A program made the position numbers and the translations under genes. Shown here in pieces: positions 26,587-36,524 of a DNA stretch of 64,000 nt. This DNA is from an uncultured Clostridia bacterium (GTDB lineage: Bacteria; Bacillota; Clostridia; Peptostreptococcales; Anaerovoracaceae). Each line of letters starts with the position of its first letter. Within the stretch, counting starts at the first letter, position 1. The notes below the pieces were generated by a model. That model was given only the letters and a program-made list of their open reading frames with translations, was not told the origin of the DNA and made no database searches. The DNA is taken from positions 42,922-106,921 of the forward strand of contig CAMENZ010000006.1 of assembly GCA_945928865.1 (NCBI GenBank), given 5' to 3'.

Positions 26587-27507
26587 TCACCCCTTAATTT
26601 CTTCTAAAAGTCCTTCTAAATGAACTTTATCAAACAAATACTTTTTCTGGCAGAACTGGCAAGTCATTTCTGCCTGTCCATCTTCTTCTAAAATTTCCTG
26701 TAAATCCTTCTTTCCTATAGTCATAAGAGCAGCAGATAATCTTTCTTTAGAACAATCGCATAACCAATTTAAGTCTTTAAAATCTAAAACCTTAACCCTA
26801 TACTCATCTTTTAGCTCTCCAAAAATTCTATTTAACAAACTCTCTAAAATGCCTTCTTCCGTCTTACCTTTTCCCTCATTTACAGCCTCTTCAATTAAGC
26901 TGGTAATAGGCGGAAGGTCTGATAACATCTTTTCCAGTTCATCTATAGCTTCATCCTTTGCATCAGGTAGCATCTGGATTATCATACCTCCTGAATGTAA
27001 GACGCTTAAATCTCTATCCACTTTAACCCCTAAGGAAATAGCCGTATTCTGCTGTTCAGATATAAAATAGTAAGCTGTTAAATCGTCTGCTATTTCTCCG
27101 TCTACTAAAGCAATAGTTCCTACATAAGGATCCTTAAGTCCTAAATCCTTAATTACTGTAACATCGCCTATTCCGATAGCACCACCTACATCTAATTTGC
27201 CTACACTATTTAAGGGCAAATCCACATAAGGATTAGCTATATAACCCTTAACCTGACCTAAGGCATTAGCCGTAGCCAAAATCTGCTTAGCCTGTCCGTC
27301 GCCCTTAAAAAGCACTGTAAGCTTATCACTATTATTTTTAAGCATAAGTCCCATTAGCCCTGCCCCTGTAAGTACCCTGCCTAAAGCGGCCGTAGCAACA
27401 GGTGTGGTATCATGAATTTTTCTAGCCTCTTCCACCATATCTGTAGTTATAGCTAAATAAACCCTATAAGATCCGCTTAAATCTATTCCTGTTATACATT
27501 TTCCCAT
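26587..27507 (-). CDS. hslO: Redox-regulated chaperone Hsp33
   Basis: Holdase chaperone activated by oxidation of a zinc-bound cysteine centre. 306 residues with N-terminal body (AALGRVLTGAGLMGLMLK, GAIGIGDVTVIKDLGLKDPY) and the zinc cysteines near the C-terminus as WLCDCSKERL and CQFCQKKY. The first pair is CxC, the second CxxC, the normal Hsp33 pattern. Start and stop touch phosphoglucomutase (1-base overlap) and ddl (4-base gap), giving a tight unit. Confidence 0.95.
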   Translation of the reverse strand: MGKCITGIDLSGSYRVYLAITTDMVEEARKIHDTTPVATAALGRVLTGAGLMGLMLKNNSDKLTVLFKGDGQAKQILATANALGQVKGYIANPYVDLPLNSVGKLDVGGAIGIGDVTVIKDLGLKDPYVGTIALVDGEIADDLTAYYFISEQQNTAISLGVKVDRDLSVLHSGGMIIQMLPDAKDEAIDELEKMLSDLPPITSLIEEAVNEGKGKTEEGILESLLNRIFGELKDEYRVKVLDFKDLNWLCDCSKERLSAALMTIGKKDLQEILEEDGQAEMTCQFCQKKYLFDKVHLEGLLEEIKG

Positions 27508-29228
27508 TATCTTTCTCCTCTATCTAACAATTTTCGCATTAAGTTAGAAAGCTTAGCCGCTGAATCAATAGCCTCTGCCAAACTATCTCCCTTAGCAAAA
27601 ATATATATTTTCAATTTCAACTCTGTACCTGAAGGTCTGACTATTACCCTGTGACCTTCCTCAAAATCTCCTATGTACATATTTTTTTCTTCATAACAAC
27701 TTTCAGACCTTAAAATAAATTCTTTAGAATTATTTCTTAACAGCCCACCGAAAAGATCTTTCACTAAATTATTCATAGTTTCACGATCTTCTTCTTTTTT
27801 ATATATTATTGCATTTGTAATAGTTTCTAAATAACCATACTCCTGAAAAATCTCCTCCAACCTATCTACTAAGGTCTTTCCCTTAGATAATAGTTCTCCT
27901 GCCATAAGAACTGCAAACTGGGCAGCCATTACGCCATCTTTATCTCTAGTATAGTCGCCATAAAGATAACCTATACTTTCTTCAAAGGCAAATAGAAATC
28001 TATCCCCTTGCCCTCTTTTATTTAGTTGCTCCATTTCATAAGCAATATTTTTAAAGCCTGTAAAAACACTTCTAACCTTAACTCCATATTTATCACCTAT
28101 GGATTCTACTAAGGGTGTGGTTACATGGCTCTTAAAAGCCAGCTTCTCTCCTGCCTTAGCATTTAGATTTACAACTTGGTTTCGACAAATATAATCAAAC
28201 ATTAGGCTCCCGACCTGATTTCCGTTTAAATGAACATATTCACCCTCATGGAAAACCTGTAAACCCATTCGGTCGCAGTCCGGATCAGTAGCGATGATTA
28301 TATGGGGGATTAGGTCAGGGAGGGAGCCGTCTTTAGACTCTTCCCTAATATATTTTATACTTTCACTAAAAACCTGAGAATTCTCCGGATTCGGTGAAGG
28401 ACAGGTCGGAAAACTTCCATCAGAGTTCCATTGCCTTTTTACGATAAACAAGTTATCATCTGATATTCCTAGATTCCGAAGAGCTATAGGAACAAAATTC
28501 CTTCCCGTACCATTAAGCGGTGTATAACAGATTTTAAGCTTCCTAAGTCCTTCTTCCGTTAACCCACTATTAAATTTAATTATATTATCCTTTAAAGCCG
28601 CAAAATAAGCTGTATTTACAGATTTTGGAACATTCCTTATAAATCCCTTATTATCAGGGCTTATCTTTTTATCCTCATAATTTTCTTCAAAAATATTTTC
28701 TACATTTATAAGATTTTCTATAATTAAAGCCTTTGTCTCATCTATCTGATTTCCATAATGGTCATAAACCTTATACCCGTTATACTCCTTAGTATTATGG
28801 CTAGCCGTTATCATTATACCACCATTAAGGCTTAAGTTGCGAATAGTAAAAGACACTACCGGAACAGGTGTAGGCTCTGAAAAAAGAAATACATTTATAC
28901 CTCTATCAGATAAAACCTTTGCTACAATTTCAGCATATTCCTTAGAGTTAATCCTTGTATCATAACCGATAACTAAGGTCGCTTCCTCATACTTATCCCT
29001 AAGATAACGACTAACTCCTAGGGTCGCCTTCGTTAAAGTGAAAGAATTTATTCTATTACTCCCTACTCCCATTCTGCCTCTCATACCGGAAGTGCCGAAA
29101 GAAATATACTTGCAAAATCTGTCCTTAAGCTCACCTTTATCTTCTTTTATTAAATTAAGTTCTTCCCTAAGGTCTAAAGGCAAAATCGCCTTATCCCAAA
29201 GAGCATACTCTTTTAAATACTTTTCCAT
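27507..29228 (-). CDS. Alpha-phosphoglucomutase/phosphomannomutase family enzyme
   Basis: Interconverts hexose 1- and 6-phosphates, feeding cell-wall and polysaccharide precursors. Domain 1 contains FGTSGMRGRMGVG and the phosphoserine loop ITASHNTKEYNGYK. The metal loop is ATDPDCDRMGL, sugar loop FEESIGYLYGDYTRDKDG, and the phosphate-binding end RPSGTELKLKIYI. The 573 residues fit the PgcA-type long form. It is the first gene of the run phosphoglucomutase - hslO - ddl - DUF1934 - DUF1846 - ClC, divergent from htrA. Confidence 0.94.
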   Translation of the reverse strand: MEKYLKEYALWDKAILPLDLREELNLIKEDKGELKDRFCKYISFGTSGMRGRMGVGSNRINSFTLTKATLGVSRYLRDKYEEATLVIGYDTRINSKEYAEIVAKVLSDRGINVFLFSEPTPVPVVSFTIRNLSLNGGIMITASHNTKEYNGYKVYDHYGNQIDETKALIIENLINVENIFEENYEDKKISPDNKGFIRNVPKSVNTAYFAALKDNIIKFNSGLTEEGLRKLKICYTPLNGTGRNFVPIALRNLGISDDNLFIVKRQWNSDGSFPTCPSPNPENSQVFSESIKYIREESKDGSLPDLIPHIIIATDPDCDRMGLQVFHEGEYVHLNGNQVGSLMFDYICRNQVVNLNAKAGEKLAFKSHVTTPLVESIGDKYGVKVRSVFTGFKNIAYEMEQLNKRGQGDRFLFAFEESIGYLYGDYTRDKDGVMAAQFAVLMAGELLSKGKTLVDRLEEIFQEYGYLETITNAIIYKKEEDRETMNNLVKDLFGGLLRNNSKEFILRSESCYEEKNMYIGDFEEGHRVIVRPSGTELKLKIYIFAKGDSLAEAIDSAAKLSNLMRKLLDRGER

Positions 29229-29379
29229 ATCTCCATCACTTTTTCTAATATTATCCCATCATCAACAATACATTTTATCATACTTCACATATTTTTTACA
29301 CATAAAATACACAAAAGTACATTATAATTTGCTTAATAATATATTAAACTAGAAGAAAAATTTTTAAGAGGTAAGAAAT

Positions 29380-30786
29380 ATGACAGATTTCAAAAAAGAC
29401 AACCTAATTAAAGATAAATTTTCAGAAGAACCTTCTGAAAGAATTGATAATTTAGAAAAGAATACTAATCTTCAGGAAAATATTCCTGTTTCTTATGAAA
29501 CCCAAGTAATAAGAGAAGAAAATCCTATTATGACTAATGCTCAGGAAATGCCTGAAGCAGTCCAACATGAAGCTCCTGAAGATAACTGGCGCACAGTTTA
29601 TGTGTCAAAGGAACATAAGGAGCCTACAAAAGAAACATATAAAAAAGAACCTAAGTATGTGTCCCGTAAAACCTTTGCTTGGACCTTAATATTTTGTATG
29701 ATTTTATCAGCTGCCATCGGTGCCGGTACTTACGCTTTAGCAATTAGTACTTTTGGAGGTGCAGTGGTAGACAAATCTATAAATACTACCAACTATACCT
29801 TGGCTAAAGCTACAGGCTCTGTGCTTTCTATTCAAGAAATCATAAATAAAAATGAAAACTCCGTAGTAGCTATTTCCACAGAATCAGTTTCTACCGACTC
29901 TTGGTTAGGGCAATATGTAACGAAAGGTGCAGGCTCCGGAGTAATATACAGTCAAGACGGATATATTTTGACCAACTATCATGTCATTTCACAAGCCAAT
30001 GCTATTAATGTAACTCTTAATAACGGAAAAGAATATCCGGCAACATTAGTAGCCACAGATCCACAGACGGACATAGCGGTTTTAAAAATAAACCAAAAGG
30101 GTCTGACACCTGTAACCTTAGGCAATATGAAAACCTTAGGAATCGGTGACCTGGCTATAGCCATAGGTAACCCTTTAGGAAAACTTGCCGGTACGGCTAC
30201 AGAGGGTATCATTAGTGCTTTAGAAAGAGAAGTCGTCATAGGTGGTAAATCTATGACCCTCATTCAAACCAGTGCTTCTATAAATCCGGGCAACTCCGGT
30301 GGTGGTCTATTTGACCAATACGGAAACCTTATAGGTATAGTTGTGGCAAAATCTTCAGGTTCCGAAATTGAAGGTCTAGGCTTCGCTATTCCTTGTGACA
30401 AGGTTGCTACTATAGCTAAATCTCTAATAGAAAACGGCTATGTAGAAGGCCGCCCTGCTGCCGGAATTACTATAGTAGATTTAACAGATCCTAACCGTGC
30501 TATGCAAGCCGGAGTATCCATCACCGGTGTATACATAAAAGATGTTACCGGCAAAAATGCCCAGAAAGCAGGACTTCAAAAAGGAGATTTAATCTATTAT
30601 ATAGAAGATGCCAAGGTTACAGATTCTGCCATGCTAATAAAGGAAATTCAAAATCATAAAATCGGTGATAAAGTAACCTTTACCATAGTTAGAAATAACG
30701 AAATGATAAAAATAAAAGTAGTATTGGAGGCAGCTAAAAATATAACGCCCCTACAAGAAAGACCTATAGAAAAGGTTGATAATTAA
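29380..30786 (+). CDS. HtrA/DegP-like membrane-anchored serine protease
   Basis: Surface protein quality-control protease. An unusually long acidic cytoplasmic N-terminus (1-95) precedes one membrane segment (about 99-125), so the protease faces outside. The trypsin-like catalytic triad is H201 (TNYHV), D231 (TDIAVL) and S306 (GNSGGGL). One PDZ domain lies at about 365-455 (AGLQKGDLIYYI). 468 residues. RBS AGAGG at seven bases before the ATG. Single-gene unit with a strong terminator at 30831-30886. Confidence 0.95.
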   Translation: MTDFKKDNLIKDKFSEEPSERIDNLEKNTNLQENIPVSYETQVIREENPIMTNAQEMPEAVQHEAPEDNWRTVYVSKEHKEPTKETYKKEPKYVSRKTFAWTLIFCMILSAAIGAGTYALAISTFGGAVVDKSINTTNYTLAKATGSVLSIQEIINKNENSVVAISTESVSTDSWLGQYVTKGAGSGVIYSQDGYILTNYHVISQANAINVTLNNGKEYPATLVATDPQTDIAVLKINQKGLTPVTLGNMKTLGIGDLAIAIGNPLGKLAGTATEGIISALEREVVIGGKSMTLIQTSASINPGNSGGGLFDQYGNLIGIVVAKSSGSEIEGLGFAIPCDKVATIAKSLIENGYVEGRPAAGITIVDLTDPNRAMQAGVSITGVYIKDVTGKNAQKAGLQKGDLIYYIEDAKVTDSAMLIKEIQNHKIGDKVTFTIVRNNEMIKIKVVLEAAKNITPLQERPIEKVDN

Positions 30787-30830
30787 AATGCTTTTTCATA
30801 ACCTTCTTTAATGAATAATAAATAGTAACG

Positions 30831-30886
30831 AAAAAAGGAGCTGTTGCAATAAGTGATTAAGATCGCCTGTGCACAACTCCTTTTTT
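30831..30886 (+). terminator. Terminator of htrA
   Basis: AAAAAAGGAG with TGTTGCA pairs with TGCACAA and CTCCTTTTTT across a 20-base loop. Long A and T runs at both ends; it faces the end of the cbi/hem operon, 120 bases further. Confidence 0.8.
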
Positions 30887-31006
30887 GTTTATCTTATTGA
30901 CATTAAATATTGAATATGATATATAGAAGGCTTGATTTTAATTTACAGACTTTTTCTCACACTCTCATTTTAAGGCCAACTTAAACCTTCCACATTTATC
31001 CTATTA

Positions 31007-31363
31007 CTAGCCTCTAATTCTATCTACTAAAATATCAGCTAATCTTTCATCAACACCTAAAGTGTTACCCATTTCCACTTTAACATTAGGATAATCCTTT
31101 AAACATTCCCCAATTTCATTAGGAATATCTTCTTTAATATGTATTCCTGCAAATAAGAAATAAGGAACTACCTTGATTTCATCTACACCCTTTTCTACTA
31201 AAGCCTTAATTCCGTGAGGAATATTTTCCTCACAAAATTCCATATAAGCAATTTCTAATGGGCAGTTATCAATCTTCTCTCTTACCATTGCTACTACTTC
31301 ATTGATAGTATCCTTTGTTTCCTTAATTCTACTTCCATGTGCTAAAATTAGTACACCCTTCAT
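31007..31363 (-). CDS. cbiX: Small CbiX-type sirohydrochlorin cobaltochelatase
   Basis: Inserts cobalt into sirohydrochlorin. Only 118 residues, the short single-domain CbiXS form that must act as a homodimer. The longer CbiX/SirB forms duplicate this unit. The metal-binding histidines lie in VLILAHGSR (H9) and YFLFAGIHIKEDIP. A nickel-chelatase role (CfbA) has been described for related archaeal proteins, but the cbi context supports cobalt. Last gene of the operon. ATG preceded by TGGAGG; the hemL stop lies 89 bases upstream, so this gene may be a separate coupling step. Confidence 0.88.
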   Translation of the reverse strand: MKGVLILAHGSRIKETKDTINEVVAMVREKIDNCPLEIAYMEFCEENIPHGIKALVEKGVDEIKVVPYFLFAGIHIKEDIPNEIGECLKDYPNVKVEMGNTLGVDERLADILVDRIRG

Positions 31364-31451
31364 GTTTTAATCCTCCATTTTGTCTCTTCTAAAATCCCAG
31401 TCCTAAAATTTAATAACTTTAAGACTTTCCAGTTTTATAAACCATTTATAC

Positions 31452-32714
31452 TTATCTCAAAATCTCCTCATAAGAACTAATTATATAGTCCACATCTTCC
31501 TTCGTAAACTTACTATTTAAGAATAAAGCTTCAAATTGTGATGGTGCCACATAAATGCCCTTATCTAAAAGCTTTGAGAAAACATAACTAAATTTATTTG
31601 TATTTGCCCTTAAAGCATCTTCATAAGTTTCAACAGTTTCATCAGTATAATATAAGCAACTTAAAGAACCTACATTATTAACTGTAAAACCTGTAACCTT
31701 TCTAAGACCTTCGGCTAAATACTCACCCATAGCATTTAATTTTTCATAAAAATCTTTCTGCTCCCATAAAGTTCTTAAGGTTGCAAGACCTGCTGCCATA
31801 GCTATAGGGTTTCCTGATAGCGTGCCTGCCTGATATACCTTTCCGACAGGCGAAACCATTTCCATAATTTCTTTTTTACCACCATAAGCCCCTACAGGCA
31901 TACCTCCACCTATGATTTTACCATAAGTAACTAAATCCGGTGTAACACCGAAATATTCTGCCGCTCCACCAAAAGCTAACCTAAAACCTGTAATAACTTC
32001 ATCGAAGATAAGCAAGGTTCCATTGTCATTGCAAAGACTTCTAAGCCCTTCTAAAAAGCCTTCCATAGGAACTACCACTCCCATATTTGCTGCCACAGGT
32101 TCTACAATAATGCAGGCAACTTCTCCCTCATTATTTTTCAGCAAAGTTCTAACACTTTCCAGATCATTATATTTTGCTGTTAAAGTGTCCTGAGAAGCAC
32201 CCTCTGTTACACCACTACTATTAGGTTCACCAAAAGTCATAGCCCCTGAGCCGGCTTTTACTAGCATTGCATCACTATGACCATGATAACATCCCTCAAA
32301 CTTAATTATCTTATTTCTCTTAGTATAGCCTCTCGCAACTCTTACAGCACTCATTACTGCTTCTGTTCCGCTATTGACCATTCTAATCATTTCAATGTGT
32401 GGAACTCTTTCAATAATAAACTCGGCTAATTGAACTTCTAACTCGTTACAGGCTCCGAAACTTAAGCCCTTTTCTATTTGGCTTCTCACAGCCTCTAAAA
32501 CATGTTCCTCACCATGCCCCAGTATCATGGGCCCCCATGAACCTACTAAATCTAAATATTCTTTCCCATCCACATCATAGATTTTATTTCCCTTCGCTCT
32601 ATCTATAAAGCGTGGAACTAAGCCTACAGATTGAAAAGCTCTTACAGGACTATTCACACCACCGGGCATTACAAATTTTGCCCTATTAAATAAATTTTCA
32701 GAAGTCTTGTTCAT
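31452..32714 (-). CDS. hemL: Glutamate-1-semialdehyde 2,1-aminomutase
   Basis: PLP enzyme that turns glutamate-1-semialdehyde into 5-aminolevulinate, second step of the C5 route. N-terminal PGGVNSPVRAF, MVNSGTEAVMSAVRVARG, EGCYHGHSD, IFDEVITGFR and the Schiff-base lysine in TYGKIIGGGMPVG mark the family. 420 residues. Its start overlaps the hemB stop by one base, so translation is coupled. Confidence 0.97.
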   Translation of the reverse strand: MNKTSENLFNRAKFVMPGGVNSPVRAFQSVGLVPRFIDRAKGNKIYDVDGKEYLDLVGSWGPMILGHGEEHVLEAVRSQIEKGLSFGACNELEVQLAEFIIERVPHIEMIRMVNSGTEAVMSAVRVARGYTKRNKIIKFEGCYHGHSDAMLVKAGSGAMTFGEPNSSGVTEGASQDTLTAKYNDLESVRTLLKNNEGEVACIIVEPVAANMGVVVPMEGFLEGLRSLCNDNGTLLIFDEVITGFRLAFGGAAEYFGVTPDLVTYGKIIGGGMPVGAYGGKKEIMEMVSPVGKVYQAGTLSGNPIAMAAGLATLRTLWEQKDFYEKLNAMGEYLAEGLRKVTGFTVNNVGSLSCLYYTDETVETYEDALRANTNKFSYVFSKLLDKGIYVAPSQFEALFLNSKFTKEDVDYIISSYEEILR

Positions 32715-33691
32715 TAGCCTATATCTCCTCTTAAAATAGCATCTGCTATTTCCTTAGCATAATATGTTATTAAAATATCCGCACCTGCACGAAGCATAGA
32801 GGTGGTAGTTTCGCACATTACACCATATTCATTAATAAGTCCCTGCTTTCCTGCATTTTTTATCATAGCATATTCACCACTTACACTGTATGTAGCGATA
32901 GGTAAATTCGTGTTATAGGATAGCTCTCTTATAACATCTAAAAATGCTAAAGCCGGTTTAACCATTAGAATATCCGCACCTTCTTCTTCGTCAAAATTAG
33001 CTTCCTTAATGGCTTCTCTCATGTTGCCAAAATCCATTTGGTAAGCCTTTCTATCTCCGAAAGATGGTGCCGACCCTGCCGCATCTCTAAAGGGTCCATA
33101 AAAGGAAGAAGCATATTTTATAGCATAGGACATAATAGGAGTATTTATAAATCCTGCTCCATCCAGTTTTTCTCTAATAGCTGCAATTCTTCCGTCCATC
33201 ATATCTGAAGGTGCAACCATATCAGCTCCTGCCTTGACATGTGAAAGGGCTATATCGCTTAAATATTTCAAAGTTTCATCATTATTTACCTGATTTCCAT
33301 TTAAAATACCACAATGCCCGTGGGATGTGTATTCACACATACACACATCAGTTATGACATAAATTTCATCTTTATATTCTTTTTTAATCTCTCTGATAGC
33401 CTGTTGAACTACCCCATTCTCCGCATAGGCCTGACTGCCTACAGAATCCTTTTCCTTAGGAATACCAAATAATAAAACCTTATTTACCCCATGACTTAAA
33501 CAATCATCAATGGCCTCTTTAGCTCTGTCGGGACTATATCTATACTGACCTTCCAAGGAGTCTATATGTGCCTTTATATTATTTCCCTCTTCAAAGAAAA
33601 TAGGATAAATCAAGCTATCTCTAGACGCTCTTGTTTCTCTAACCATACCTCTAATTAAAGGATTAGTTCTCAGTCTTCTTCCTCTATTCAT
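32714..33691 (-). CDS. hemB: Porphobilinogen synthase
   Basis: Condenses two 5-aminolevulinates to porphobilinogen. Catalytic zinc cysteines are in TDVCMCEYTSHGHCG, Schiff-base lysines in SYAIKYASSFYGPFRDAAGS and MVKPALAFLD. The three-cysteine site indicates the zinc-dependent rather than magnesium-only form. 325 residues. Overlaps the upstream cobA-hemD gene by four bases (ATGA). Confidence 0.97.
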   Translation of the reverse strand: MNRGRRLRTNPLIRGMVRETRASRDSLIYPIFFEEGNNIKAHIDSLEGQYRYSPDRAKEAIDDCLSHGVNKVLLFGIPKEKDSVGSQAYAENGVVQQAIREIKKEYKDEIYVITDVCMCEYTSHGHCGILNGNQVNNDETLKYLSDIALSHVKAGADMVAPSDMMDGRIAAIREKLDGAGFINTPIMSYAIKYASSFYGPFRDAAGSAPSFGDRKAYQMDFGNMREAIKEANFDEEEGADILMVKPALAFLDVIRELSYNTNLPIATYSVSGEYAMIKNAGKQGLINEYGVMCETTTSMLRAGADILITYYAKEIADAILRGDIG

Positions 33692-35160
33692 ATATCTTCT
33701 ACAATCCTTTCTACCATACTTTCAATGGTGGCTGACTTGGATACTAAGGTTTGAAAATTGAATTCCGCCGCAATTTCAGCAGTTTTTCTGCCTATGCATA
33801 TAGCCTTAACTCCCTCAAAATCCGCCTGCCCCATACTCTTCACAAAACCCTCTACTGTACTTTTGCTAGTAAATGTTATGTAATCCCAATTACTAAATTC
33901 AGGCATATTTTCATGTTTAATGTATTCGGTCTTGTAGATTTTGCAGTCTGTAAAAGGGATGCTCGCATTTTCTAAGATTTCTAAAATCTCTTCACTGCCA
34001 ATGTTAGCTCTTAAAAGAAGAACCTTTGTATCCCTATCGGCAAAGCCTGTTTCCACCATTTCTTTGCCTAAAGTTTCGCCGTAATACTCAGTAGGCATAA
34101 AATCACAATTCAAACCGTAATCTTTTAAAGTTTTCTTCGTAGCCGGTCCCACACAGGCAATTTTCTTACCTGCCAAAGCTCTACTGTCTAGACCTGCTTC
34201 ATCCAACCAGTTAAAGAAGGAGTGAACCCCCTCTGCACTGGTGAAAACCAAAATCTGATTTTCCTCTAAAGGTACAGCTACAGGTCTTATATATTCTGTT
34301 TTAATACAAGGATATAACTTAGTTTCAGCTCCTAAGGCTCTCAACTGTTCCTCTAACTTAGAAGCCTTTTTCTGTGGCTGCGTAATTAAAATTTTCTTTC
34401 CCTTTAGCGGTAATTCATCAAACCAAGTAAACTTATCGGCTAAAGAACAAACCTTACCTACTAAAATTACAGCAGGTGATTTAACTTGATTTATCTTAAC
34501 CGTTTCCTCTATATTATCTAAATCAGAGACAAACCTTCTCTGATTTAGTCTAGTACCATTTTCCACTATGGCACAAGGCATATCCTTTGCCATACCTGCT
34601 TCCATTAAGCCTTTTGCTATAGCACCTACATTAGCCACACTCATCATAAAAACTAAAGTTCCATTCAAACGCACCAATGCCGGAAAATCTATACTTAACT
34701 CCGCTCCTGCCTTAGCATGACCTGTGATTATATGAAGAGAAGAACAAAAATCTCTGTGAGTTACAGGAATACCTCCGTAGGCTGCAGCTGCAATGGAAGA
34801 AGTAATTCCTGGCACTACCTGAAAGTTCACCTTTTCTTCTGATAATAACTCCAGCTCCTCTCCCCCTCTGCCGAAAACAAAAGGATCTCCGCCTTTAAGT
34901 CTAACTACATTTTTACCCTTTAAGGCTTCTCTTAAAAGAATTTTATTTATTTCATGTTGTGGAACCGGATGATCTCCCACATTCTTGCCCACATCTATTT
35001 TTTCACAGCCTTCAGGAATTAAATCCATAACCTTTTCCCCTACTAAACGGTCAAAGACTACTACATCCGCTTCCTTGATAAGTCTTTCTGCTTTAAGGGT
35101 GAGTAGTTCCACATCTCCCGGACCTGCTCCCACTAAAAAAACCTTACCTTTTTTATCCAT
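33688..35160 (-). CDS. cobA-hemD: Fused uroporphyrinogen-III methyltransferase / uroporphyrinogen-III synthase
   Basis: Two enzymes in one chain. Residues 1-245 are the SAM uroporphyrinogen-III C2,C7-methyltransferase (VGAGPGDVELLT, RLKGGDPFVFGRGGEE, GITSSIAAAAYGGIPVTHR). Residues about 255-490 are HemD, which closes hydroxymethylbilane (ITQPQKKASKLEEQL, FTSAEGVHSFF, TFTSKSTVEGF). The fusion channels hydroxymethylbilane toward precorrin-2 and is common in clostridia. It overlaps hemC by eight bases and hemB by four. Confidence 0.96.
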   Translation of the reverse strand: MDKKGKVFLVGAGPGDVELLTLKAERLIKEADVVVFDRLVGEKVMDLIPEGCEKIDVGKNVGDHPVPQHEINKILLREALKGKNVVRLKGGDPFVFGRGGEELELLSEEKVNFQVVPGITSSIAAAAYGGIPVTHRDFCSSLHIITGHAKAGAELSIDFPALVRLNGTLVFMMSVANVGAIAKGLMEAGMAKDMPCAIVENGTRLNQRRFVSDLDNIEETVKINQVKSPAVILVGKVCSLADKFTWFDELPLKGKKILITQPQKKASKLEEQLRALGAETKLYPCIKTEYIRPVAVPLEENQILVFTSAEGVHSFFNWLDEAGLDSRALAGKKIACVGPATKKTLKDYGLNCDFMPTEYYGETLGKEMVETGFADRDTKVLLLRANIGSEEILEILENASIPFTDCKIYKTEYIKHENMPEFSNWDYITFTSKSTVEGFVKSMGQADFEGVKAICIGRKTAEIAAEFNFQTLVSKSATIESMVERIVEDI

Positions 35161-36031
35161 TAAAGTCTCCCTTCATTCTTTCAGCTAAAATCTTACCTAA
35201 AGCCTCTCCCTCAAACTTACTCCCTCTTATTTGGCTCTTAGATTGGTTCATTTCACCATCAACATAATAACCTCTTAAGAGAATTTCATCTCCAACAATT
35301 TCGCCATATGCTGCTACAGGAGAACTGCAACCCCCATCTAAGGTTCTCACGAAGCTTCTCTCTGCCAAAGCTATCAGCCTAGCCTCTTCATCATCAAAAT
35401 CTCCTAAGAACGCCACATCATAGCCCTTTCTACCTTGCACTGCTAAAATCCCTTGACAAGCCGCAGGTAAAATTTCTTCTACAGAAAATACTCTACTAAC
35501 TCTGTATTCTAAATCCAGCCTTTTAATTCCGGCATAGGCTAAAACCAAAGCACTATATTCACCTTCATCCAATTTCCTAAGCCTAGTCTGAACATTGCCC
35601 CTTATAGGCTTAAACTCAGCATTAGGATAGATTTTCTTTAGCTGTAAAATCCTTCTTAAGCTAGAGCAACCTATGGGCTTACTAAAATCTATTTCCTCCT
35701 TACCCTCAGGTAAGATTAAAACATCTCTAGGATCCTCCCTCTTTGAAAATGCTAAAAGAGGCAAGTCCTCACTAACTTCCATAGGCATATCCTTCAAACT
35801 ATGAACTGTAAGGTCTACTCTCTTTTCCATCAAAGCCTTATCCAGTTCCTTTACAAATAGACCTTTTCCTCCGATTTTGTCCAAAGTTCTATCTAAAATA
35901 ATATCACCGGTAGTTTTCATAGTAATTAAATCTATATCTAAGGTTTCATCGTTTTTCTTCGCTGCCTCTATAACCATCTCTGACTGTATAACAGCTAATT
36001 TACTTTCTCTACTGCCAACCCTTATTTTCAT
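35153..36031 (-). CDS. hemC: Hydroxymethylbilane synthase (porphobilinogen deaminase)
   Basis: Polymerises four porphobilinogens to hydroxymethylbilane on a dipyrromethane cofactor attached to a Cys. RVGSRESKLAVIQSEMV at the start, VHSLKDMP, GCSSLRR, and the cofactor cysteine in LDGGCSSPVAAYG are all present. 292 residues. Starts one base after the precorrin-2 dehydrogenase stop. Confidence 0.97.
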   Translation of the reverse strand: MKIRVGSRESKLAVIQSEMVIEAAKKNDETLDIDLITMKTTGDIILDRTLDKIGGKGLFVKELDKALMEKRVDLTVHSLKDMPMEVSEDLPLLAFSKREDPRDVLILPEGKEEIDFSKPIGCSSLRRILQLKKIYPNAEFKPIRGNVQTRLRKLDEGEYSALVLAYAGIKRLDLEYRVSRVFSVEEILPAACQGILAVQGRKGYDVAFLGDFDDEEARLIALAERSFVRTLDGGCSSPVAAYGEIVGDEILLRGYYVDGEMNQSKSQIRGSKFEGEALGKILAERMKGDFNG

Positions 36032-36032
36032 A

Positions 36033-36509
36033 TTAATAATCCTTATCTTCTATAATCTTTCTCAATCTTTTAGCCGCTTTTGAAGTTTCATGGTGGCTAT
36101 TTCCGTCCCCTACTAAGCCCATAGTCAGCTTATCATTAACTGCAACTGCCGGAAAGAAAAAATCACATTCTTCCTTAGCATCACAAACACTCACTAATAT
36201 ATTATGTTTTTTAGAAATCTCACCTATTCTTTTATTAATATCCCTATTATTAGTAGCTGCCACAACTAAAAAAGCAGCCTCTAGGAATTTTTCTATATCT
36301 ATAGTTTCTAAATCTACTTGAACTATCTCCAAAGATGAATTTTCCCTTAATTCTAAAATCTTAGGTGACAAGCTTCTGGAAACCAATATCACTTCAAAAT
36401 TGAATTTTAATAAAGTTTCTACACGCCTAGCCCCTATATTACCGCCACCAAAAACTACAACCTTTTTATCTTTAGTTGGTATAAAAAGTGGGAAAAATCT
36501 ATTATCCAT
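36033..36509 (-). CDS. Precorrin-2 dehydrogenase (short, dehydrogenase domain only)
   Basis: NAD-dependent oxidation of precorrin-2 to sirohydrochlorin. N-terminal Rossmann fold FPLFIPTKDKKVVVFGGGNIGARRVETLL, then AATNNRDINKRI and VCDAKEECDFFFPAV. Only 158 residues: the C-terminal dimerisation/chelatase part of Met8/CysG-type enzymes is missing or very short (final helix SKAAKRLRKIIED). Metal insertion is therefore left to CbiX in the same operon. Confidence 0.92.
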   Translation of the reverse strand: MDNRFFPLFIPTKDKKVVVFGGGNIGARRVETLLKFNFEVILVSRSLSPKILELRENSSLEIVQVDLETIDIEKFLEAAFLVVAATNNRDINKRIGEISKKHNILVSVCDAKEECDFFFPAVAVNDKLTMGLVGDGNSHHETSKAAKRLRKIIEDKDY

Positions 36510-36524
36510 TTTGCTGCCCTTCTT